Origin: Phocaeicola dorei
Lineage (GTDB): Bacteria > Bacteroidota > Bacteroidia > Bacteroidales > Bacteroidaceae
Assembly: GCF_013009555.1 (NCBI RefSeq)
Contig: NZ_CP046176.1
Location: forward strand, 1,271,501 to 1,335,500
Direction of reading: 5' to 3'
Length of the DNA: 64,000 nt
The notes below the pieces were generated by a model. It saw only the letters and a program-made list of their open reading frames with translations, had not been told where the DNA came from and searched no databases. Position numbers and translations under genes: made by a program. Numbering within the stretch: the first letter of the stretch is position 1; each line of letters begins with the position of its first letter. Positions 53,869 to 62,061 of this stretch are shown here, piece by piece.

Positions 53869-55149
53869 ATGATAAAACTATATTTCAAACAGGCTTTTTT
53901 CCAACTCCGTGAGAATAGGCTCATCAGCTTGGTCTCTATTATAGGAACGGCATTGGCTATTTGTATGATCATGGTCATCGTTTTGGTGTTGGAAGTGCGC
54001 ATTACGGATTGTGTGCCTGAGGTGAACCGTTCACGTTCTCTTTATATGAAAGCGATGTCTATTCATCAGAAAGGAGATACTAGTGATAATTCATCAAACG
54101 GCTGTATGTCACTTACGGTGGCTAAAGAGTGTTTTAAGGCGCTTACTGTTCCTGAGACGGTAACTATAGTGTCTACAGGAGGCAGGATGCGTATTTCTGT
54201 ACCTGCGGGAAAAACAATGACAGTGGATAATCTTGAAACTGACGATACTTTTTGGAAAGTGTTCTCTTTTGATTTTATTGCCGGAAAGCCGTTTACGGCT
54301 GCCGATAGTGAAAGCGGACTTCCTAAGGTTGTAATTAGCGCTTCTGTGGCCCGGAATTTATTTGGTACGGTAGAAGCAGTGGGGCGTACAGTCCAACTTA
54401 ACTTGGCCGATTATACGATAGTGGGTGTTGTGAAAGATGTATCCAAACTGGCTGTTTCTTCGTATGCGCAGATTTGGATACCTTTCAATTCAACTGAAAT
54501 AGCCAGGAAGTGTTGGTATGACAATGCGATGGGAACTTTTCGTGTGGTCATTCTGGCACATTCGGAGAAAGATTTTCCTGCTATCAGAGAAGAGGTGGAA
54601 CGTCTGCGTCAGAAATTTAATGACGGATTGCAGGATTCTGAAATCTTTTATCGTGGACAACCCGATGATCGTTTCTCTTTTATCTTTCGTCACTGGGGAA
54701 GAGAGTTACAGGCGAAGGAAGCTTATTTGTACTACCTGCTGGTGATTGTCATTTTATTGTTGGTACCGGCTATAAATCTTAGTAGCATGACTTTGTCCCG
54801 TATGCGGAAGCGCATGTCGGAAATAGGAGTGAGGAAGGCATTTGGTGCTACTGCCAATGTCTTGTTGAGGCAAGTGTTTTATGAAAACTTATTATTGACG
54901 CTCATAGCCGGAGCAGTAGGAATGCTTTTCAGTTATGCATGTACTTTTTTATTGAATGATTTCTTATTTTCCAATAGCGAGAACCGTGCCCAAATAGGAG
55001 AAACCAGTCTTTCGGCAGATATGTTGTTCAGTCCCTGGATATTCTTGGCCGCATTCATTTTCTGCCTGCTCTTGAATTTGCTGTCAGCGTGCATTCCTGC
55101 CTGGAGGGCATCGCGCATGAATATTACGGACGCTTTAAACCAACGTTAG
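53869..55149 (+). CDS. FtsX/MacB-type permease A3
   Basis: The protein is 426 residues of the A class: MIKLYFKQAFFQLRENRLIS, first helix near residues 18-40, periplasmic domain, then LLVPAINLSSMTLSRMRKRM and SEIGVRKAFGAT, and three C-terminal helices. It is closer to A1 and A2 than to A4, judging by the motif around PEVNRSRSLYMKAM. The partner B3 starts 3 bases after its stop codon. Confidence 0.88.
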   Translation: MIKLYFKQAFFQLRENRLISLVSIIGTALAICMIMVIVLVLEVRITDCVPEVNRSRSLYMKAMSIHQKGDTSDNSSNGCMSLTVAKECFKALTVPETVTIVSTGGRMRISVPAGKTMTVDNLETDDTFWKVFSFDFIAGKPFTAADSESGLPKVVISASVARNLFGTVEAVGRTVQLNLADYTIVGVVKDVSKLAVSSYAQIWIPFNSTEIARKCWYDNAMGTFRVVILAHSEKDFPAIREEVERLRQKFNDGLQDSEIFYRGQPDDRFSFIFRHWGRELQAKEAYLYYLLVIVILLLVPAINLSSMTLSRMRKRMSEIGVRKAFGATANVLLRQVFYENLLLTLIAGAVGMLFSYACTFLLNDFLFSNSENRAQIGETSLSADMLFSPWIFLAAFIFCLLLNLLSACIPAWRASRMNITDALNQR

Positions 55150-55152
55150 ATC

Positions 55153-56424
55153 ATGAACAGGAATTTATTGAAACAGATATGGAACGAGCGCCGCAGCAAT
55201 GCGTTTCTGTGGATGGAACTTTTTGTGGTGTTTGTCATATTATGGTATATTGTGGATGTGGTATATGTCACATTGAGCATCTATAATTTGCCGATGGGCT
55301 TTGATATAGAAAATACGTATGTTCTTCGTTTTGAGCGGATGACTTCGAAGGCGGCTGCTTATCAGCCTGGCCGTACTATGAAAGAAGATGTTGCCGATTT
55401 GCATGAAATTGTAAACAGGCTTGCGCATCGTCCGGATGTGGAAGCAGTCAGCCTCTCGCAAAACTGTATACCTTATAATGACGGTGCAAACAGTTTTTCA
55501 TTTTATCTGGATACAGTCCCGGTACGTAGTTTGAAACGATGGATAACTCCGGAGTATTTTAATGTATTCCGTTATCGCAATATAGACGGTTCGGATAGTG
55601 AAAGCCTTGCTGAGGCACTGACACCGTCCGGCATGGTCTTATCTGTGAATATTGCCGATGTTTATCAGGATGCACCTTGGCATGGTAAGGAACTTTTAGG
55701 GCGTAGGGTGCCTGTTTGGCGGAATGAGCCGGAGGCGGAGCACCTTTCTATAGCTGCTCTTACCGAGCCGGTCCGTTATGATCATTTTACAGCTCCGGAT
55801 GATTACGGCTCCCGTTATGCTGCTGTGTACCTGACAGATGAGGTAATGGAATCCTTGGGCGAAACGGTTTATATAGAAGTTTGCCTACGTGTTCGTGAGG
55901 GACAGAATGATGGATTCATAGACCGTTTGATAGTGGATGCCGACCGTCAATATCAGGTGGGCAATCTATATCTTTTGGATATAACTCCTTTGAGTGATGT
56001 ACGCACTGCTTATGAAACGGATTCGGTGAATGAGTTGAATACGCAATTTTGTATCATATTTTTCTTATTGCTGAATATCTTTCTAGGCATTATCGGAACT
56101 TTCTGGTTCCGGACACAGCATCGGCGTGTCGAAATTGCGTTGCGTATAGCTTTAGGTTCTACCCGTTGGGGAATCTGCGGTCGTCTGATGGGGGAAGGAG
56201 TCTTTTTATTGTTGGTATCTGCTATTCCTGCATTGGTCGTAGCGTGGAATTTGGGATATGCCGAACTGGTGGAAGTTACACGTATGCCTTTTACGGAAGG
56301 TCGTTTTGCGATTACAATTCTGGGCACTTTCATTCTGATTGCTGGAATGATTGTCATTGGAATAGGATACCCTGCCCGTCGTGCCATGAGTATCGAACCG
56401 GCTGAGGCATTACATGAAGAATAA
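55153..56424 (+). CDS. FtsX/MacB-type permease B3
   Basis: The protein is 423 residues of the B class: MNRNLLKQIWNERRSNAFLW, first helix ending VDVVYVTLSI, periplasmic domain, then GTFWFRTQHRRVEIALRIAL and the end ARRAMSIEPAEALHEE. It follows A3 by 3 bases, showing tight coupling of the pair, and is followed by A4 after 22 bases. Confidence 0.88.
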   Translation: MNRNLLKQIWNERRSNAFLWMELFVVFVILWYIVDVVYVTLSIYNLPMGFDIENTYVLRFERMTSKAAAYQPGRTMKEDVADLHEIVNRLAHRPDVEAVSLSQNCIPYNDGANSFSFYLDTVPVRSLKRWITPEYFNVFRYRNIDGSDSESLAEALTPSGMVLSVNIADVYQDAPWHGKELLGRRVPVWRNEPEAEHLSIAALTEPVRYDHFTAPDDYGSRYAAVYLTDEVMESLGETVYIEVCLRVREGQNDGFIDRLIVDADRQYQVGNLYLLDITPLSDVRTAYETDSVNELNTQFCIIFFLLLNIFLGIIGTFWFRTQHRRVEIALRIALGSTRWGICGRLMGEGVFLLLVSAIPALVVAWNLGYAELVEVTRMPFTEGRFAITILGTFILIAGMIVIGIGYPARRAMSIEPAEALHEE

Positions 56425-56446
56425 ATAAAATGAAGAGATAAAACGA

Positions 56447-57703
56447 ATGAAACAGCTATTATTACAAGCATTTAATCTGATACGGCAGAATCCTTTTTAT
56501 GCTACAATCAGTATTATAGGAACAGCTGTCACTATCGCTTTTGTTATGGTGGTAGTGATGATTTATGACTTCCGTACAATGGATATGGCTCCGGAAAGTG
56601 ATCGGAGCGATATGATGTATACAGGTTCGGGAATGACCTATCGTAAGCAGGATCATACCAACCAGAACAGCGGTATGGGACGCAAGGCTTTTGAAGCATT
56701 GTTTTCAGAGCTCCCTGGTGTAAAAGAGGTTACTTGGTATCGTGGCGTTTCCAAGACCCCTTGTAACTTGTCCGCTTCGAATGAGATATTCAACTATTTT
56801 GTGCGGCCTGTGGCTGATAACTGGTTTAAGTTCTTTGATTATGAATTTATAGCGGGACGTCCTTTCACACAAGAGGAGTATGATGCCCGTCGGTGTGTCA
56901 GTGTGGTAACCGAGCGTATGGCCTTGCAGCTTTTCGGCACGACGGATGTGGTAGGAAAAGAATATCAAAGTAATTTTTTTCCGACTAAAGTGGTAGGCGT
57001 GGTGAAAGATGTCAATGCTATTTTCCAGACAGCATACGCTGATGCTTTTGTTCCTTTCTCATTGGAAAATGAAGACTATTATGCTACTTGGACAGGGGGC
57101 TTGGGAGGAATCCGTCTGGGATTGCTCAAACTGCTGCCGGACACTCGTCCTGCAGAGGTACGGACTGAAGTACAGCATCGGCAGGATCGTTTGAATAGTT
57201 CAACGGCAGAATATGCTTTCGAGATGAACGAACTCTATACTCATACGGAATATACCTTTTTTCGTGGAAAAGATATTAGTGCACCGTTGGTTTACAGTAT
57301 GTTATTGATGGTCTTGCTGATTGTTCCTGCTATTAATATCTCAGGTATGACCAATGCCCGAATGCAGGAGCGTGTGACAGAGATTGCAGTTCGCAAGGCG
57401 TATGGTGCATCACGTATTTCCATTATGGTGAGGTTGTTTTTAGAGAATCTGTTTACGGTCTTTTTGGGTGGAATTTTAGGATATCTGTTTTCGTGTGTGT
57501 TGGTTTGGCTGGGACGTGTATGGTTGTTTGGTAGCGGCGAGGTAGAATTATCAGATATCAGTCTGGATGGAGGTTTGTTGTTGCATCCTGCTTTATTTGT
57601 GTTGGTTTTCGGCGTATGTGTTGTTTTTAATTTATTGTCGGTATTGATTCCGGTATGGATGGTCACACATCGTAATATTGCGACTACCATCAAAGGAGAA
57701 TAG
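56447..57703 (+). CDS. FtsX/MacB-type permease A4
   Basis: The protein is 418 residues of the A class: MKQLLLQAFNLIRQNPFYAT, first helix near residues 18-40 (TISIIGTAVTIAFVMVVVMI), periplasmic domain, then LLIVPAINISGMTNARMQER and VTEIAVRKAYGAS. It is the most diverged A-class copy (IVPAINISGM, KAYGAS). Three C-terminal helices follow. B4 begins 12 bases later. Confidence 0.87.
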   Translation: MKQLLLQAFNLIRQNPFYATISIIGTAVTIAFVMVVVMIYDFRTMDMAPESDRSDMMYTGSGMTYRKQDHTNQNSGMGRKAFEALFSELPGVKEVTWYRGVSKTPCNLSASNEIFNYFVRPVADNWFKFFDYEFIAGRPFTQEEYDARRCVSVVTERMALQLFGTTDVVGKEYQSNFFPTKVVGVVKDVNAIFQTAYADAFVPFSLENEDYYATWTGGLGGIRLGLLKLLPDTRPAEVRTEVQHRQDRLNSSTAEYAFEMNELYTHTEYTFFRGKDISAPLVYSMLLMVLLIVPAINISGMTNARMQERVTEIAVRKAYGASRISIMVRLFLENLFTVFLGGILGYLFSCVLVWLGRVWLFGSGEVELSDISLDGGLLLHPALFVLVFGVCVVFNLLSVLIPVWMVTHRNIATTIKGE

Positions 57704-57715
57704 GAGGAAAGAAAA

Positions 57716-58960
57716 ATGATAAAGAGTTTATTCAGACAAATGTGGAACCAGAGGCACGCCAATGTATGGGTGTGGGTTGAATTGATTGTTGTTCTTATCT
57801 TGCTATGGTACAGCATCGATCTGGTTTATAATTATGAGGCTGCTGCCCGTCAGTCTAAAGGATATGACACGGAGAATGTTTTTGATATTCAATTGAATAT
57901 TAAGCCGGCTTTGCAAAATGATTCTGTATTAATGAGTCATTCTGCTGAATATTTGGAACAAATCTATCATTTAATCCAACAATATCAAGGGGTGGAGGAA
58001 GCTTGTTTTTATTATGGGACAATACCTTATACGGGAAATAATATGTATGAGGGATATGCTCCGCATTCGGATTCGACCCATGTGGTAGGCTGTTTCATCC
58101 GTTATGTCAGCCCTACTTATTTCAAGGTATTTCGTTTGCAGCCATTATCAGGCTCATTTGAGGCGGAGCGTTGGGACAAGAATGAATACCCCATGCCGGT
58201 GTTGATGAGTGAAACGTTAAGTGATTCCTTGTTTAGCGGACGCAATGGAGTAGGGGAGACTTGTTTCAATCCTTATTTTCTGAATAGTGTGCAACCGGAA
58301 ACTAATTATAAGGTAATGGCGGTACTTCCTGCTCATAAGACCGATGAGTACGAGCGTTACGAACCTTTTATTTATCTTCCCAGTCCGCCGCTGACTCATT
58401 GGCATCACATTGCGGTGCGTGTGGCTTCCAATTCCATACCGGGATTTACCGAACATTTTATGCAGGATATGCAAGGGAAATTATCTATCGGCCCTTATTA
58501 CTTATACGATATAAATTCGTATGGCGATATGAAGGAAGCTTTCGATATAGAGCAAGGAACGGTGAATTATCTGAATACTACCTATGCCGTTATCCTTTTC
58601 TTTGTTTTCAATATATTTTTAGGGATGCTGGGTACTTTCTGGTTTCGGACTCGTAAAAACCGAAGTGAGATAGCTTTGCGTATGGCACTAGGTTGCAGTA
58701 GGATGAATGTATTTGGTTATTATGTACTTGAGGGCATCCTTCTCTTGGTTTCGGCTGCCATTCCCGCTGTTTTTGTTTGTGCGAATATGCAGATGGCGGA
58801 TCTTACTGTGCATACATTAATGGAACCTGCTTGGGGACGTTTTTTGCTTTGTTTTGTGTCGGCCATGCTGTTGTTGGGGATAATAATTTTGCTCGGCATT
58901 TATTTCCCCGCCCGGAAAGCGATGGGGATTGAGCCGGCAGACGCGTTGCATAATGAATAA
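57716..58960 (+). CDS. FtsX/MacB-type permease B4
   Basis: The protein is 414 residues of the B class: MIKSLFRQMWNQRHANVWVW, first helix ending IDLVYNYEAA, periplasmic domain, then GTFWFRTRKNRSEIALRMAL and the end ARKAMGIEPADALHNE. The QRR of the B loop is replaced by RKNRSE, so it is the most diverged B copy, matching A4. It ends the permease run, and the fourth enhancer-like site follows within 47 bases of its stop codon. Confidence 0.88.
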   Translation: MIKSLFRQMWNQRHANVWVWVELIVVLILLWYSIDLVYNYEAAARQSKGYDTENVFDIQLNIKPALQNDSVLMSHSAEYLEQIYHLIQQYQGVEEACFYYGTIPYTGNNMYEGYAPHSDSTHVVGCFIRYVSPTYFKVFRLQPLSGSFEAERWDKNEYPMPVLMSETLSDSLFSGRNGVGETCFNPYFLNSVQPETNYKVMAVLPAHKTDEYERYEPFIYLPSPPLTHWHHIAVRVASNSIPGFTEHFMQDMQGKLSIGPYYLYDINSYGDMKEAFDIEQGTVNYLNTTYAVILFFVFNIFLGMLGTFWFRTRKNRSEIALRMALGCSRMNVFGYYVLEGILLLVSAAIPAVFVCANMQMADLTVHTLMEPAWGRFLLCFVSAMLLLGIIILLGIYFPARKAMGIEPADALHNE

Positions 58961-59000
58961 TGTTATTTCATTGTCACATGATCAGCAGTGTTCGTATATG

Positions 59001-59030
59001 AATGGAGTGTCCGATTTCGGACACTCCATT
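59001..59030 (+). promoter_or_regulatory. Enhancer-like site 4 (GTGTCCGATTTCGGACAC) within a 13-bp palindrome
   Basis: GTGTCCGATTTCGGACAC at 59007-59024 is identical to site 1 and is extended to a 13-bp stem (AATGGA...TCCATT) followed by TTTTTG. It may also terminate the permease transcript. Its centre is 54.5 bp upstream of the -24 GG of the TolC promoter. Confidence 0.7.
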
Positions 59031-59067
59031 TTTGTCGTAAGGTGTTATAAAACAGTGAAATAGTTTT

Positions 59068-59084
59068 TTGGCATACCATTTGCC
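59068..59084 (+). promoter_or_regulatory. Sigma-54-type promoter 4 (TolC-type gene)
   Basis: TTGGCATACCATTTGCC has the -24 GG (59070-59071), ten bases, then the -12 GC (59082-59083) preceded by TT, an exact match to the invariant RpoN bases. The ATG follows at 59114. Confidence 0.75.
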
Positions 59085-59113
59085 TTACCTTTGATAAAAA
59101 GAATAATAACGCA

Positions 59114-60598
59114 ATGAAAAAACAAGTAATATCTCTATTTTTAGCCTTTGGCATATCGTTGGTTGCCGGAGCGCAGCCACAAGAAAAGCGACGTGCCATC
59201 ACTTTGGAGGAAGCCATTACTATTGCCCGTGTGCAAAGTGTAGATGCGGCCGTAGCTTTAAACGAGCTGAAAACCGCTTATTGGGAATATCGTACTTTCC
59301 GTGCGGATTTGCTTCCGGAAATGAATTTTGAAGCCACTATTCCCAGCTATAATAAGAAGTATAATTCTTATCAGCAGGATAACGGTGCTTATACATTTGT
59401 ACGTAATAATTATATGGAAATGAATGGTGAAGTTTCTATCGATCAGAATATTTGGTTGACCGGTGGTAAACTCTCATTGAATACCTCTCTTGATTTCTTG
59501 AAACAACTGGATGGAGATAAATCAAAACGATATATGTCTGTTCCTGTGGCATTGACTTTGGAACAACCTATTTTCGGAGTGAATACAATTAAATGGAACC
59601 GCCGCATCGAACCGGTGAGATACGCTGAAGCTAAAGCCGCATTTCTTACTGCAACCGAAGAGGTAACCATGACTACTATCAACTATTTTTTCAATTTGTT
59701 GTTGGCTAAGGAAAATGTAGGCATCGCCCGACAGAATCTGAAGAATGCAGATAAACTGTATGAAGTGGCTAAGGCAAAGCGTAGTATGGGGCAGATCAGT
59801 GAAAATGATTTGTTGCAATTGGAACTGAATGTATTGAATGCCCGTTCTACGTTGACTGAAAATGAAAGCAACTTGAAAAGTAATATGTTCAAACTCCGTT
59901 CATTTCTAGCATTAGGAGAAGATGAGGAATTGGAACCGGTTGTTCCCGAGACGATTCCGACTGTATTGCTGAACTATCCGGATGTTTTGGACAAAGCACT
60001 TGCCAATAATTCATTTGCGCACAATATTCGTCGCCGCCAGTTGGAAGCAGATTTTGAAGTGGCTAAGGCGAAAGGTAATTTACGTGAAATCAAGCTCTAT
60101 GCACAGGTAGGTTTTACAGGAACAGACAATGAATTTAATAGTGCATACCGCCGTTTGAAAGATAACCAGATTGTAGAAGTTGGTTTTAAAATTCCTATTC
60201 TTGACTGGGGAAAACGTCGTGGTCAGGTAAAGATTGCTCAAAGTAACCGCGATGTGACTGAAAGCAAGCTACGTCAGGAGACCATGAATTTCAATCAGAA
60301 TCTGTTTATCCTTGTAGAACAGTTCAATAACCAGCAGGCCCAGTTGCAGATAGCAGACGATGCGGACAAGATTGCCCAGAAACGTTACAGCACCAATGTG
60401 GAAACCTTCATGGTCGGTAAAATCTCGACATTGGATTTGAATGATTCCCAGTCAAAGAAAGATGAGGCTCGTCAGAAGCATATCAATGAGTTGTTCTATT
60501 ATTGGTACTATTATTACCAGTTGCGCAGCTTGACATTGTGGGATTTCAATACCAATACTAATATTGATGCCGATTTCGAGAAGATTATCAAACAATAG
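59114..60598 (+). CDS. TolC-type outer-membrane efflux protein
   Basis: The protein is 494 residues with signal peptide MKKQVISLFLAFGISLVAGA. It has two outer-membrane efflux repeats: ITLEEAITIARVQSVDAAVA near residue 30, with long Asn/Leu/Lys-rich helices (NLLLAKENVGIARQNLKNAD) and a second repeat with VGFKIPILDWGKRRGQVKIA near residue 357. It would form the periplasm-spanning exit duct. With the adaptor at 46044 and the ATPase/permeases it completes a tripartite exporter of the MacAB-TolC type. It is expressed from its own sigma-54-type promoter. Confidence 0.88.
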   Translation: MKKQVISLFLAFGISLVAGAQPQEKRRAITLEEAITIARVQSVDAAVALNELKTAYWEYRTFRADLLPEMNFEATIPSYNKKYNSYQQDNGAYTFVRNNYMEMNGEVSIDQNIWLTGGKLSLNTSLDFLKQLDGDKSKRYMSVPVALTLEQPIFGVNTIKWNRRIEPVRYAEAKAAFLTATEEVTMTTINYFFNLLLAKENVGIARQNLKNADKLYEVAKAKRSMGQISENDLLQLELNVLNARSTLTENESNLKSNMFKLRSFLALGEDEELEPVVPETIPTVLLNYPDVLDKALANNSFAHNIRRRQLEADFEVAKAKGNLREIKLYAQVGFTGTDNEFNSAYRRLKDNQIVEVGFKIPILDWGKRRGQVKIAQSNRDVTESKLRQETMNFNQNLFILVEQFNNQQAQLQIADDADKIAQKRYSTNVETFMVGKISTLDLNDSQSKKDEARQKHINELFYYWYYYYQLRSLTLWDFNTNTNIDADFEKIIKQ

Positions 60599-60642
60599 GA
60601 TTTTCACTATTCAATTCTGTTTGAATATAAAATGGGGTTGTC

Positions 60643-60676
60643 TTTGTACTTATTAAAATAATAATTTCTACATTTG
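60643..60676 (+). promoter_or_regulatory. Bacteroides-type promoter of the NtrC-family regulator gene
   Basis: TTTG (60643-60646) and TACATTTG (60669-60676) are 22 bases apart. The ATG at 60684 lies only 7 bases after the box, so the mRNA is probably leaderless. Unlike the exporter genes, no TGTCCG-type site is seen here. Confidence 0.6.
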
Positions 60677-60683
60677 CAGCATT

Positions 60684-62039
60684 ATGATATTAATTATAGA
60701 CGATGACAGTGCCATTCGTTCTTCTCTGAGCTTTATGCTGAAAAGGGCGAAATATGATGTGCAGGCCGTACCGGGTCCCAAAGAGGCTATTGAAATAGTC
60801 CGTTCGGTTGCGCCCCAGTTAATCTTGATGGATATGAACTTCACCCTGTCCACCAGTGGTGAAGAAGGATTGACTCTTTTGAAACAGGTCAAAGTGTTCC
60901 GGCCCGATGTTCCCGTTATATTGATGACAGCATGGGGAAGTATCCAGCTTGCCGTGCAAGGGATGCAGGCAGGTGCATTTGACTTTATTACCAAGCCTTG
61001 GAACAACGTGGCGTTGATGCAACGGATAGAAACGGCTTTGGAACTGACTTCACAAGATAAGAAAGCAGAGGTTCCGGTGGAAGATAATGACGGCTTTGAC
61101 CGTAGCCATATCATTGGAAAGAGTAAAGCACTGATGGATGTGCTGGCCACGATCAAGCGGATAGCGCGTACCAACGCATCGGTCTTGATTACCGGTGAAA
61201 GTGGTACAGGCAAGGAGTTGATAGCCGAAGCGGTACATTTGAACAGTCCCCGTAGCAAGAAACCTTTTGTGAAAGTGAACTTGGGAGGAATTTCTCATAC
61301 TTTGTTCGAGAGTGAAATGTTCGGTCATAAGAAAGGTGCGTTTACGGATGCCACAGCCGACAGGGTAGGACGTTTTGAACTGGCTGATAAAGGTACGATT
61401 TTTTTGGATGAGATTGGCGATTTGGATTTAAGCTGTCAGGTGAAACTGCTTCGCGTGTTACAAGAACAGACTTTTGAAGTCTTGGGCGACAGCCGTCCCC
61501 GTAAAGTCGATATCCGTGTGGTCAGTGCGACGAATGCCGATTTACGACAGATGGTGCAGGAACACACCTTCCGCGAGGATTTGTTCTATCGTATTAATTT
61601 AATTACGGTGCATCTTCCGGCATTACGCGAACGCCGTGAGGATATTCCCTTATTGGTCCGTCATTTTGCCGACAAACAATGTGAATCGAACGGTCTTCCC
61701 AAAGTGGAATTTACTTCTGAAGCGATGGATTATTTAAGCCGTTTGCCTTATCCGGGTAATATCCGTGAATTAAAGAATTTGGTGGAACGTACCTTGCTGG
61801 TCAGTGGAAAGGAAATATTGACTGCGGATGATTTTAAATCACAATACCAGCATCCTATAGAACAGAAGGTGACAACGAATCTGCAAGGCATGACCTTGGA
61901 GGAGATAGAAAAGCAGACTATTCTACAAACGCTTGAGAAGTATAACAATAATATGTCACAGGTTGCCGTAGCCTTAGGAATCAGCCGGGCTGCTCTTTAT
62001 CGCCGTTTGGAGAAATACAATATACAAGTGAATGATTAG
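60684..62039 (+). CDS. NtrC-family sigma-54-dependent response regulator
   Basis: The protein is 451 residues. The receiver domain is at 1-120 with the acidic pocket IIDDD and phospho-acceptor Asp50 in LILMDMNF. The AAA+ sigma-54 interaction domain is at about 145-375: Walker A GESGTGKEL, the sigma-54 contact loop GAFTDA (usual form GAFTGA), Walker B GTIFLDEIGDL, and the arginine-finger region. The C-terminal Fis-type HTH is near 425-446 (QVAVALGISRAALYRRLEKY). It should bind the TGTCCG sites and drive sigma-54 transcription of the exporter. The kinase gene follows after 22 bases. Confidence 0.92.
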   Translation: MILIIDDDSAIRSSLSFMLKRAKYDVQAVPGPKEAIEIVRSVAPQLILMDMNFTLSTSGEEGLTLLKQVKVFRPDVPVILMTAWGSIQLAVQGMQAGAFDFITKPWNNVALMQRIETALELTSQDKKAEVPVEDNDGFDRSHIIGKSKALMDVLATIKRIARTNASVLITGESGTGKELIAEAVHLNSPRSKKPFVKVNLGGISHTLFESEMFGHKKGAFTDATADRVGRFELADKGTIFLDEIGDLDLSCQVKLLRVLQEQTFEVLGDSRPRKVDIRVVSATNADLRQMVQEHTFREDLFYRINLITVHLPALRERREDIPLLVRHFADKQCESNGLPKVEFTSEAMDYLSRLPYPGNIRELKNLVERTLLVSGKEILTADDFKSQYQHPIEQKVTTNLQGMTLEEIEKQTILQTLEKYNNNMSQVAVALGISRAALYRRLEKYNIQVND

Positions 62040-62061
62040 CAAAAACGGAACCGGATAAAAT

